DNA of 41,893 nucleotides, taken from an uncultured Dysosmobacter sp. GTDB taxonomy: Bacteria; Bacillota; Clostridia; Oscillospirales; Oscillospiraceae. Within the stretch, counting starts at the first letter, position 1; each line of letters starts with the position of its first letter. The notes under the pieces were generated by a model. It was not told where the DNA came from. It made no database searches and saw nothing but the letters and a program-made list of their open reading frames with translations. Location of the stretch: NCBI GenBank assembly GCA_934563745.1, contig CAKTHE010000019.1, forward strand, positions 1 through 41,893, read 5' to 3'. The position numbers were made by a program, and so were the translations under genes. Of this stretch, positions 34,505-41,893 are shown one piece after another.

Positions 34505-35116
34505 TCAGCCGTGGAACAGCTGGCGGCAGTGCTCCGCCAGCAGTGCCGCCGTACGGTCGATCCCCAGCCGCGCGCTGTTGATGCAAAGATCATAATTCTC
34601 CGGCAGGCCCCAGGGGCAGCCGGTATAGTGCGTATAATATTTCTCTCTCTGCTTGTCGGTCTTTTCCACCAGCGCGGCCGCAGTGCGCTCGTCCGTGTTT
34701 TCCAGCTCCATCCGGTGATGGACGCGCCAGTCAAAGGGGGCACAGATAAAAAGGCTCAGGCATTCCCGGTCCCGCTGCCGCAGAACATAATCCGCGCAGC
34801 GCCCCACGATGATGCAGTTTTCCTTTTCCGCCAGCTCCAAAATCACTTCACTCTGCATCTGGAATAAAATATCCTCCGCGGACTCGCCCTGACGGACCTT
34901 GGGGCCGCCCTCGTAAAAACCGTGGAACAACCACGGATTCCCGGCCTTTTCATCCCGCTCGGCAAACACTTCCTCCTGAACCTCCGCCCGCTGCGCGGCC
35001 AGAGAGATCAGCTCCCGGTCATAATACGCGATCCCCAGCGCTTCGCTGAGCTTCCGCCCGATCTCCCGTCCGCCGCTGCCGAACTGGCGGCCCAGCGCGA
35101 TCACACAATTTCCCAC
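34505..35116 (-). CDS. cytidylate kinase-like family protein
   Basis: The 203-residue protein has the family's N-terminal P-loop variant IALGRQFGSGGREIGRKLSEALGIAYYDRELI, a helical lid (FQMQSEVILELAEKENCIIVGRCADYVL) and the segment LSLFICAPFDWRVHHRMELE. These proteins look like cytidylate kinases, but their substrates are mostly unknown. The start is GTG 35116, with AAGGAGG 8 bases upstream. The longer open frame continues into the tetR gene in another frame and is a shadow. It lies 17 bases after tetR and is probably co-transcribed with it. Confidence 0.88.
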   Translation of the reverse strand: MGNCVIALGRQFGSGGREIGRKLSEALGIAYYDRELISLAAQRAEVQEEVFAERDEKAGNPWLFHGFYEGGPKVRQGESAEDILFQMQSEVILELAEKENCIIVGRCADYVLRQRDRECLSLFICAPFDWRVHHRMELENTDERTAAALVEKTDKQREKYYTHYTGCPWGLPENYDLCINSARLGIDRTAALLAEHCRQLFHG

Positions 35117-35133
35117 AGTTTCTTCCTCCTTCT

Positions 35134-35730
35134 CTATCTCTGTGCATCTTCCGCCGGCCGGTTCAGCCGTGCGGCCACACCGCGGATGTAATCCTGAAAC
35201 ATCATGTCGATCCGGTTCGTCAGCTCTTCGGGCGTCTGCGTCAGCTCGTCCCGCAGCCAGCTTTCGACTGCGCCGGCCAGCATGATGGTGACCAGACAGA
35301 TCACCACCTCCACCTCTTCCGCGCTTTCCGGCAGTCCGTTCTCGGCCGCCGCCTGCCGGACCGCCCGCTCCACAACGCTGTTGACATCCGCCTCCAACAG
35401 GCGTTTCAAAGAATCCCGTCCCAGTGAATCCAGCGCGCACAGGCAGATGGCCCGGTTCTGATCAATATACTGAAACAGCTGCAAGAATCCTTCCTGCCAC
35501 AGATGCACGCCCTTTTGCCGGCGCAGAAGCTCCAGCGCCTCCTCAAACATCCAGCGGACCAGATCGTAAATGTCCGTAAAGTAATAATAGAAGTGCTGAC
35601 GCCGCATTCCGCAGAGACACATAATCTCCCCCACGGTGATCTTTTCCAGCGGCTTGACCGCCATCAGCTCCTTCAGCGCATCCCGGATCGTCTGGCGGGT
35701 AACTTCAGATGACTTATACCGCTTTCCCAT
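35134..35730 (-). CDS. TetR/AcrR family regulator
   Basis: The 198-residue protein has an N-terminal TetR helix-turn-helix (about 10-60: TRQTIRDALKELMAVKPLEKITVGEIM then MRRQHFYYYFTDIYDLV), of the DhaS-like subgroup. A helical C-terminal ligand/dimer domain follows, with VVICLVTIMLAGAVESWLRDEL near 155. It is divergent from the MMPL transporter gene, and TTTGTG-N9-CACAAA, a TetR-style dyad, lies between them. It most likely represses the transporter operon and itself. It has a good promoter (35757-35785), and the kinase-like gene follows closely. Confidence 0.9.
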   Translation of the reverse strand: MGKRYKSSEVTRQTIRDALKELMAVKPLEKITVGEIMCLCGMRRQHFYYYFTDIYDLVRWMFEEALELLRRQKGVHLWQEGFLQLFQYIDQNRAICLCALDSLGRDSLKRLLEADVNSVVERAVRQAAAENGLPESAEEVEVVICLVTIMLAGAVESWLRDELTQTPEELTNRIDMMFQDYIRGVAARLNRPAEDAQR

Positions 35731-35756
35731 AAACGCGCCTCCATCCGTCCGGGTTT

Positions 35757-35785
35757 AGTGTAGCACAGATTCTGCAGGCTGTCAT
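35757..35785 (-). promoter_or_regulatory. promoter of tetR
   Basis: On the minus strand, -35 ATGACA (35780-35785), a 17-base spacer and -10 TACACT (35757-35762), 27 bases before the start codon. Confidence 0.6.
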
Positions 35786-35811
35786 TGTTCAAATGTGTGC
35801 TTTTGCCTATA

Positions 35812-35871
35812 TTTGTGCAAAAATCACACAAATAAAAATTTCTGACAAATGACTGAATTTGACCGTTGTCA
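35812..35871. promoter_or_regulatory. candidate operators in the tetR-MMPL intergenic region
   Basis: Two dyads lie between the divergent promoters. TTTGTG-N9-CACAAA spans 35812-35832. TGACAA-N17-TTGTCA spans 35843-35871, and its right arm is the -35 box of the MMPL promoter. Either could bind the TetR protein. The assignment is inference. Confidence 0.5.
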
Positions 35872-35894
35872 TCCCTGATAAAAACGGCTAATAT
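35866..35894 (+). promoter_or_regulatory. promoter of the MMPL-GLUG operon
   Basis: A -35 TTGTCA (35866-35871), a 17-base spacer and a -10 TAATAT (35889-35894), about 60 bases before the MMPL start. Confidence 0.7.
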
Positions 35895-35958
35895 AAGCTT
35901 GATTTTTTGTGGTTTATCGATACGGCGGCCTGCGGTGCCGCCGAAGAAAGGGGCCCTC

Positions 35959-38529
35959 ATGAGCGATCAACCGAAAAAAAGCAGCTTTTTTGAAAAACTG
36001 GCCACGTTTATCGTCGACAAACGAAACCTGATTTTCTTTCTCTACGCCATTGCCATCCTGGCAAGTCTATTTACACAAAGCTGGGTTCGGGTCTGCAACG
36101 ACCTGACGGAATATCTTCCGGAGGCCACGGAGACCCGCCGCGGCCTGACGCTGATGAACGATGAAATGAAAACCTATGCCACCGCCCGGATCGACGTGTC
36201 CAATGTCACGTACGATATCGCCCGCTCCCTGGCGGATCAGATCGAGGACATCGACGGCGTCTCCTCCGTGGATTTCTGGGATGCGGACAAAGATCCGGAT
36301 GCCACCATGCTTCCCTCCGCCGCCAATAAAACGGAGGCCGATTACATACAGGGAACGGACGCGCTCATTACCGTTACCTTCCGGGGCGAGGAGGACGACC
36401 AGACCGCCAAGGACGCGCTGGCGGCGGTCAAGGATTTTCTGGCGCCGTATGACACGCACATCGCCACCGATGTGGGCTACTCCAAATCGGAAACGCTGAA
36501 TCAGGAAATGGGCATTATCCTGGTGGTTGCCGCACTGATCATCGTGCTGGTGCTGCTGCTGACTTCCCGCTCCTACGCCGAGGTTCCGGTCCTGCTGATT
36601 ACCTTTGTGGCGGCAGCCCTGCTGAACAAGGGCACCAATTTCATCTTCGGTGAGATCTCCTTTGTCTCTGATTCCGTGACCGTCGTTTTGCAGCTGGCTC
36701 TGGCCATTGACTACTCCATCATTCTGCTGCATCGCTTTTTGGAGGAACGGGAAAACGCGCCCGATGACCGGACGGCCTGCATCATTGCCGTCAGCGCCGC
36801 CATCCCCTCCATTTCCGCAAGCAGTCTGACCACCATTTCCGGCCTGGCCGCCATGATGTTCATGCAGTTCCGGATCGGCTTTGATCTGGGGCTTGTTTTG
36901 ATCAAGGCGATTTTGCTGAGCATGCTGTCGGTCTTTACGCTGATGCCCGGCCTTCTGATGCTCTTCTCCAAGGCGATGGAGCGGACCCGGCACAAAAACT
37001 TCATTCCCAAGATCGACCGCTGGGGCAAGCTGGTCTACGCCGCGCGGCACATCGGCGTTCCGGTCTTTCTGGTCTGCATCATCGGCGGCTTCATCCTCTC
37101 CAACCGCTGCCCGTACGTATACGGCGACAACGCCGTCATGACCGTCCGGCGCAATGAGCATCAGGCCGCGGAAGACCGGGTGGAGGGCACCTTCGGCTCC
37201 CAGAACATTATGGCGCTGGTGGTCCCCAAGGGGGATACCGAAAGCGAAAAGGCCATTTTGAAAAAGCTCAACAGCCTGGACGAGGTCGATTATGCCATGG
37301 GCCTTTCCAACGTGGAGGCCAAGCCCGGCTACAACCTGACGGATAAGCTGACGCCGCGGCAGTTCTCCGAGATGATGGGACTCTCCTACGAGGAAGCCTG
37401 CGTCCTTTACGCCGCCTACACGGCGGACCGTGAGGACAACTACGGTCCCATCGTGGGCGGCATCGACCGCTACACGGTCCCGGCCATGGATATGATCCTT
37501 TTTATCTATGACGAAAAGGAAAAGGGCTACGTCACCCTGGACGCCGATGACGAGCGGGATATCAACGATGCCTATCTTCAGATCACCGACGCCCAGGCCC
37601 AGATGCTGGGCCCCAACTACACCCGCATGGTTCTGAATCTGAACCTGCCGGAAGAGGGCGAGGACACCTTCGCCTTTTTGAAACAGGTCCACAGCATCGC
37701 AGATCCCTATTACGGCGAAGACAATGTCTATCTGGTCGGCAACTCCACCAGCGATTACGACCAGTCCGTCTCTTTTGCCCGGGATAACGTGATGATCAGC
37801 GTCCTGTCCGTTGTGTTCGTCATTCTGGTTCTGGTCTTCACCTTCAACTCCGTGGGGCTTCCCATTCTGCTGATCCTGGTGATCCAGGGCAGTATCTGGA
37901 TCAATTTCACCTTCCCCACCCTGATGAACACCAACATTTTCTTCATGAGCTATCTGATCGTTACCTCCATCCAGATGGGCGCCAACATCGACTACGCCAT
38001 CGTGATCTCCACCTGGTACTCGGACCTGAAGCGTCAGATGTCCCCGCGGGATGCCCTGATCCGGGCTTTGGATCTGTCCTTCCCCACGGTGCTGACCTCC
38101 GGGTCGATCCTCTCTGCCGCCGGCTTCCTGATCGGGCAGATCACGACCGAGCCCTCCATCGTCGGCATCGGCCAGTGCCTGAGCCGCGGCACGCTGATCT
38201 CCATGTTCTTGGTCATGTTCGTCCTGCCGCAGATTCTGGTGCTGGGCGACCGCATCGTGGAGAAAACCAGCTTCCAGATGAAGCTGCCGTCCGCTCCCAT
38301 CGTGTCTCAGCGTCTGAGCGGCACCACCTATGTCAACGGCCGGATCCGGGGCCGGATCTCCGGCTTTGTGGACGCGGAGATCCATGGCGTCGTCAAGGGC
38401 GACATCTCCGCCGTGATGTCCTCCGGCAGCTATGACGCGTTGCCCGGCGATGCGGACACGCCTCCGGGAGAGACTGCGCCCCCAGCGGCCCCCGCCGACA
38501 CGCATGAGGAAGGAGGAGACGTACAATGA
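35959..38529 (+). CDS. MMPL-family RND transporter
   Basis: The 856-residue protein has the two-fold RND layout: TM1 (about 25-45), a first outer domain, a block of membrane helices (about 183-400), a second outer domain (about 410-600) and a second block (about 608-760). Each half holds a buried Asp-Tyr pair, LALAIDYSI (Asp251) and GANIDYAIV (Asp678), matching the proton-relay pairs of MmpL3-type transporters. It likely exports a lipid or amphiphile using the proton gradient. ATG 35959 follows AAAGGGG. After the last helix lies a tail (about 785-830) with NGRIRGRISGFVDAEIHGV, a six-residue-periodic, beta-helix-like stretch, then an acidic end. It overlaps the next gene by ATGA. Confidence 0.93.
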   Translation: MSDQPKKSSFFEKLATFIVDKRNLIFFLYAIAILASLFTQSWVRVCNDLTEYLPEATETRRGLTLMNDEMKTYATARIDVSNVTYDIARSLADQIEDIDGVSSVDFWDADKDPDATMLPSAANKTEADYIQGTDALITVTFRGEEDDQTAKDALAAVKDFLAPYDTHIATDVGYSKSETLNQEMGIILVVAALIIVLVLLLTSRSYAEVPVLLITFVAAALLNKGTNFIFGEISFVSDSVTVVLQLALAIDYSIILLHRFLEERENAPDDRTACIIAVSAAIPSISASSLTTISGLAAMMFMQFRIGFDLGLVLIKAILLSMLSVFTLMPGLLMLFSKAMERTRHKNFIPKIDRWGKLVYAARHIGVPVFLVCIIGGFILSNRCPYVYGDNAVMTVRRNEHQAAEDRVEGTFGSQNIMALVVPKGDTESEKAILKKLNSLDEVDYAMGLSNVEAKPGYNLTDKLTPRQFSEMMGLSYEEACVLYAAYTADREDNYGPIVGGIDRYTVPAMDMILFIYDEKEKGYVTLDADDERDINDAYLQITDAQAQMLGPNYTRMVLNLNLPEEGEDTFAFLKQVHSIADPYYGEDNVYLVGNSTSDYDQSVSFARDNVMISVLSVVFVILVLVFTFNSVGLPILLILVIQGSIWINFTFPTLMNTNIFFMSYLIVTSIQMGANIDYAIVISTWYSDLKRQMSPRDALIRALDLSFPTVLTSGSILSAAGFLIGQITTEPSIVGIGQCLSRGTLISMFLVMFVLPQILVLGDRIVEKTSFQMKLPSAPIVSQRLSGTTYVNGRIRGRISGFVDAEIHGVVKGDISAVMSSGSYDALPGDADTPPGETAPPAAPADTHEEGGDVQ

Positions 38530-41500
38530 AGCATCTGCAAAAAACTCTGGCGCTTGTATGGGCGCTGATCCTGCTGTTCTCTCTGGCGGCTCCCGCCGCC
38601 CTGGCTGCGGAATCCACCGTCACCATTCGGACCGCCGAGGATCTTGCGGCCCTTTCCAAACACTGCACGCTGGATACCTGGTCCCGGGGGAAGACGGTTC
38701 TTCTGGCCCAGGATCTGGATCTGAGCGGGACGGACTTTACGCCGATCCCCACCTTCGGCGGCAGCTTCCAGGGGCAGGGCCACACCATCAGCGGGCTGAA
38801 TCTGACCGGCAGCGGCAATGTCCGCGGCCTGTTCCGCTATCTGCAAAGCGGCGCCACCGTGCAGGACCTGACCGTAAAGGGCACGATCCACCCCAGCGAG
38901 CGGCAGGATGACCTGGGGCTTCTGGCCGGCAGCAACGCCGGACGTATTTTAAACTGCTCCGCGGAAGGCTCCGTGATGGGAGATAACCGTATCGGCGGCC
39001 TGGTGGGCACCAACGTCTCCGGCGGTGAGCTGGTGGGCTGCCGCTTCTCCGGCAGCGTCACCGGCAAGCACTCCGCCGGCGGGGTGGTCGGCGAAAACCA
39101 CGGCACGCTGACCCTGTGCGAAAACAGCGGCAGCATCAATACCAAGGATCTGGAGGATAACCCCAAAACCGATTATTCCAATCTAGAGCAGCTCAACTCC
39201 ACGGAAAATATACCGGTCTACACCGATATCGGCGGCGTGGCCGGCCTGTCCGCCGGCACGCTGCAAAGCTGCTCCAACAGCGGCGCCGTGGGCTACGACC
39301 AGATCGGCTGCAACATCGGCGGCGTGGCCGGGCGAAGCTCCGGCTGGCTGGATGGCTGCTCCAATACCGGCGCCGTCGCAGGACGTAAGGACGTGGGCGG
39401 AATCGTCGGGCAGCTGGAACCCGAAGTCGTGCAGGCTTTCAGCAGCGACTTTCTGGACCGGCTTCTGGATCAGCTGGATGCCCTGCAGGACACAATGGAC
39501 CGCACCGTCAACCATGCCGACCACATCTCCGACGCGGTCCACACCCAGCTGGATGATCTCTCCGGAAAGGCGCGGACCGTCAAAACCATCGCCGGGGACC
39601 TGACCGACGCCATGACCGACTGGGCCAACGGTAACATCGATCAGATCAACGAGCTTTCCGCCCGGGTCTCCTGGTCCCTGAAGCAGCTCGACGGGATCCT
39701 GGCCGATGCGGAAGACCTGGTGGATGCGCTGGATGATCTGCTCGACGAGGTGGAGCGCGTGCGCAAAATTCTCGTCACCGCCGCCGATGAGGGGTCTCAG
39801 GCTGCGGCCAATCTGCAGGAGGCCGCCGACGCGCTGCAGCAGGCCAACCAAAAGCTGCAGGATGCCCTGCCCGCCATCACCGACGCCATGGACAAAGTCG
39901 TGGAGGCTTTGCAAAACGGGCGCATGGACGATCTGATCGACGCACTGGGCCAGCTGAGCGACGCGCTCAAGGGGCTGGACGGCGTGATGGACGATCTGGA
40001 TACCGCCCTGGCTGCTTTGAAGGAGAGCCTGAAGAATCTGGGCGACATGGGCGCAGACATCAAGCTGGCTCTGGAGCGCCTGGAGTATGTCAACAAAGCG
40101 GCGCAGAAGGTGCTTGACGAGCTGAGCACCGTCACGGAAGGGCTTCGGAGTCTGGTGGATGAGCTTTCCAAAAAGCCGGATATCAAGATCGAACCCATCG
40201 GAACGGATATCACCGACCAGGGCGATCAGCTCAATGCCGCCATGGATGCGCTGCTGGACAGCGGCGACGCGCTGAACCAGCTTCTGGGGGACTCGGCAGA
40301 CACGCTGATCGGGGATCTCAAAGCGATCAACACCCAGTTCCGGGCCATCACCAATCTGATCCGCAGCGAAAAGGCCGACTGGGATACCGATCAGGGCGAC
40401 AGCCTGGAGGATCGCATCCGCAGCCATTTTGAAGACGACTCCCAACGCTGCGATCCGGTCCGGCAGCATGACGGGCGGGTCAGCACCTCGGAAAACCGCG
40501 GGACCGTTTCCGGCGACTCTCAGGTCGGCGGCATCATCGGCTCCATCGGCATTGAGGCGGATTTTGACGTGGACAGCGATGTGAACCGGGTCGGCGCCTA
40601 TTCGCTGGACTTCCACTATCAGGCCCGGGCCCTTGCCTCCTCCTGCATCAACAACGGTCCCGTCACCGGCCGGAACGACGGCGTCGGCGGCATTGTCGGG
40701 CAGGTCTATCTGGGGCAGGTCACCGGCTGCGAAAGCTACAGTCCCGTCACCACCGATGGCAGCTACGTCGGCGGGATCGCCGGCAGGGCCGAGGGGACGC
40801 TGGTGCGCAACTGGTCCAAGTGCTCCGTCAGCGGAACGGACTATGCCGGCGGGATTGCCGGCTACGCGCAGACGCTTACAGACTGCCGCGCATTGGCCAG
40901 CGTCAGCGGCAGCGCCTATGTGGGGGCCATCGCCGGCGGCGTTTCCGACGACGCCCAGATCTCCGGAAACCAGTTCACCCATGAAACGCTGGGCGGAATC
41001 GACGGTATCAGCTATGCCGGAAAAACCGACCCGGTCTCCTTCGACGCACTCTGCACCGCCGATGACGTTCCCCTTGCGTTCACGCAGCTGGAGCTGACGT
41101 TCCGGGCAGACGGTGCCATGATCGCCGTGGTGCCCTTCCGGTACGGCAGCGGCATCGATACCCTGCCGGACATTCCGGCCAAGAAGGGCTGCTCGGCCGC
41201 CTGGCCGGATCTGGATTACACCCACCTGACCGCCAGCCAGACCCTGGACGCCATCTACACCCCCTATCAGTCCGCCCTGGCGGACGGCTCTGACGAGCTG
41301 CCGCAGCTTCTGATGGATGGCAGCTTCAGTCACTCCGCCGCCGTATCGCACACCATCCAAAGCGTCAGCTGGACCGACGCCAAAGGCACCGCCCACACCG
41401 GGGACGCCGTGACCGTGACTGTGGACGATCCGGACCTGAAGGAAATCTCATACACGGTGCACTATCGCCTGCCGGACAGCAGCAAGCGCTATGCGCTTTG

Positions 41501-41762
41501 GGTCGAAACGGAGGAGGGCTGGACCCAGCAGGACAGCCGTATAGACGGCAGCTATCTTCTGTTCACCAGCACCCAGCCGACGGTCACCTTCTGCCTGCAG
41601 GAGCAGGCGTCCAATCCGGTGCTGCGCATCGTTCTGGCTGTGGCCGCAGTTCTTCTGGTGATTGCGGTGATCGTTCTGGCCGTCCGCAAACGGCACGGCC
41701 GGACAAACGGCCGCCTCAAACGCCTGAAAAAGGCAGCGCGGCAGCGGACCGCAAAAAAGTGA
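38526..41762 (+). CDS. GLUG-repeat surface protein with a long coiled-coil insert and C-terminal membrane anchor
   Basis: The 1078-residue protein has a signal peptide (about 1-27), then a beta-helix-like domain with GLUG motifs (for example IGGLVGTNVSGG, IGGVAGRSSG, VGGIVGQLE, about 60-300). A helical stretch of about 310 residues (about 305-620) follows, with heptad-like Leu/Ile/Ala and Asp/Gln/Lys, as in LDGILADAEDLVDALDDLL. GLUG repeats resume (about 650-820). A beta-rich domain and one membrane helix (about 1031-1054) with a strongly basic tail end it. It is coupled to the MMPL gene (ATGA). I infer an envelope-spanning partner of the transporter. The function is unknown. Confidence 0.88.
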   Translation: MKHLQKTLALVWALILLFSLAAPAALAAESTVTIRTAEDLAALSKHCTLDTWSRGKTVLLAQDLDLSGTDFTPIPTFGGSFQGQGHTISGLNLTGSGNVRGLFRYLQSGATVQDLTVKGTIHPSERQDDLGLLAGSNAGRILNCSAEGSVMGDNRIGGLVGTNVSGGELVGCRFSGSVTGKHSAGGVVGENHGTLTLCENSGSINTKDLEDNPKTDYSNLEQLNSTENIPVYTDIGGVAGLSAGTLQSCSNSGAVGYDQIGCNIGGVAGRSSGWLDGCSNTGAVAGRKDVGGIVGQLEPEVVQAFSSDFLDRLLDQLDALQDTMDRTVNHADHISDAVHTQLDDLSGKARTVKTIAGDLTDAMTDWANGNIDQINELSARVSWSLKQLDGILADAEDLVDALDDLLDEVERVRKILVTAADEGSQAAANLQEAADALQQANQKLQDALPAITDAMDKVVEALQNGRMDDLIDALGQLSDALKGLDGVMDDLDTALAALKESLKNLGDMGADIKLALERLEYVNKAAQKVLDELSTVTEGLRSLVDELSKKPDIKIEPIGTDITDQGDQLNAAMDALLDSGDALNQLLGDSADTLIGDLKAINTQFRAITNLIRSEKADWDTDQGDSLEDRIRSHFEDDSQRCDPVRQHDGRVSTSENRGTVSGDSQVGGIIGSIGIEADFDVDSDVNRVGAYSLDFHYQARALASSCINNGPVTGRNDGVGGIVGQVYLGQVTGCESYSPVTTDGSYVGGIAGRAEGTLVRNWSKCSVSGTDYAGGIAGYAQTLTDCRALASVSGSAYVGAIAGGVSDDAQISGNQFTHETLGGIDGISYAGKTDPVSFDALCTADDVPLAFTQLELTFRADGAMIAVVPFRYGSGIDTLPDIPAKKGCSAAWPDLDYTHLTASQTLDAIYTPYQSALADGSDELPQLLMDGSFSHSAAVSHTIQSVSWTDAKGTAHTGDAVTVTVDDPDLKEISYTVHYRLPDSSKRYALWVETEEGWTQQDSRIDGSYLLFTSTQPTVTFCLQEQASNPVLRIVLAVAAVLLVIAVIVLAVRKRHGRTNGRLKRLKKAARQRTAKK

Positions 41763-41893
41763 CCGCGCAGCCATCGGCTCAGGCTGCCCCTTCCACAGGA
41801 AAAAAGCGCCGGACGGAAAAGTTACCTACGCATAAGGACAACATTTCAAATTACCGTTCAAGTAGCATTGAAAAAGCCACTGACTCTGAATTA
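41763..41893. other. right-edge non-coding sequence
   Basis: The last 131 bases turn AT-rich after the GLUG gene. I see no clear terminator or gene start before the edge. Confidence 0.4.

Noticed and set aside
36067..38526. 819-residue open frame on the minus strand opposite the MMPL gene
   Set aside because: It has no ribosome site or recognisable motif, and mirrors the third-position GC bias of the real transporter gene. Similar long shadows opposite murC, dnaG, rpoD and the GLUG gene were also left out.
39183..41396. 737-residue open frame opposite the GLUG protein
   Set aside because: It is a low-complexity Gly/Val/His-rich shadow of a repetitive gene, with no start signal.

Overview
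The window is about 42 kb of GC-rich (near 60% by eye) chromosome from a spore-forming Gram-positive bacterium, most likely a Clostridia member of the Oscillospirales/Oscillospiraceae type. Supporting signs are dipicolinate synthase genes (dpaAB), strong AGGAGG ribosome binding sites, dnaG-sigA and infC-rpmI-rplT orders, a T-box before pheST, S-layer-homology (SLH) surface proteins, the DUF421-DUF4363 pair, and an alr-mazF neighbourhood like that of Bacillus. It is mostly core genome. I see no prophage, IS element, CRISPR array or tRNA.

Layout. At 1-130 a strong promoter points off the left edge, probably into an rRNA operon. Genes 445-4327 on the minus strand are degV, dpaB, dpaA and cca. 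Next are murC with a prolyl-tRNA editing protein (+), a phosphopantetheinyl transferase (-), dnaG-rpoD (+), then ppk2 and trmB (+). The translation operon infC-rpmI-rplT (-) follows, with an attenuator leader. A 39-residue Gln/Asn-rich protein with a forespore-type promoter lies next to an SLH-lysozyme (-), a MerR regulator (-) and a 1063-residue SLH beta-helix protein (+). Then come glmS (-) and a DUF421-DUF4363 pair (+). A long minus-strand block reads nnr, a YdcC-like lipoprotein, alr, mazF, two unknown genes and nrdR. The T-box-controlled pheS-pheT, ireB, and a convergent TetR plus cytidylate-kinase-like pair follow. The right end is a divergently transcribed RND/MMPL transporter translationally coupled to a giant GLUG-repeat/coiled-coil surface protein.

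Functionally most genes serve replication and transcription initiation, translation, wall precursor synthesis (murC, glmS, alr), metabolite repair and sporulation. The least ordinary parts are the TetR / MMPL / GLUG-coiled-coil locus, a PheT with what looks like a second tRNA-binding-type domain, a structured spacer between pheS and pheT, the Gln/Asn-rich probable spore peptide, and a MazF toxin gene without an antitoxin beside it. All identifications come from reading motifs and order; no database search was run.
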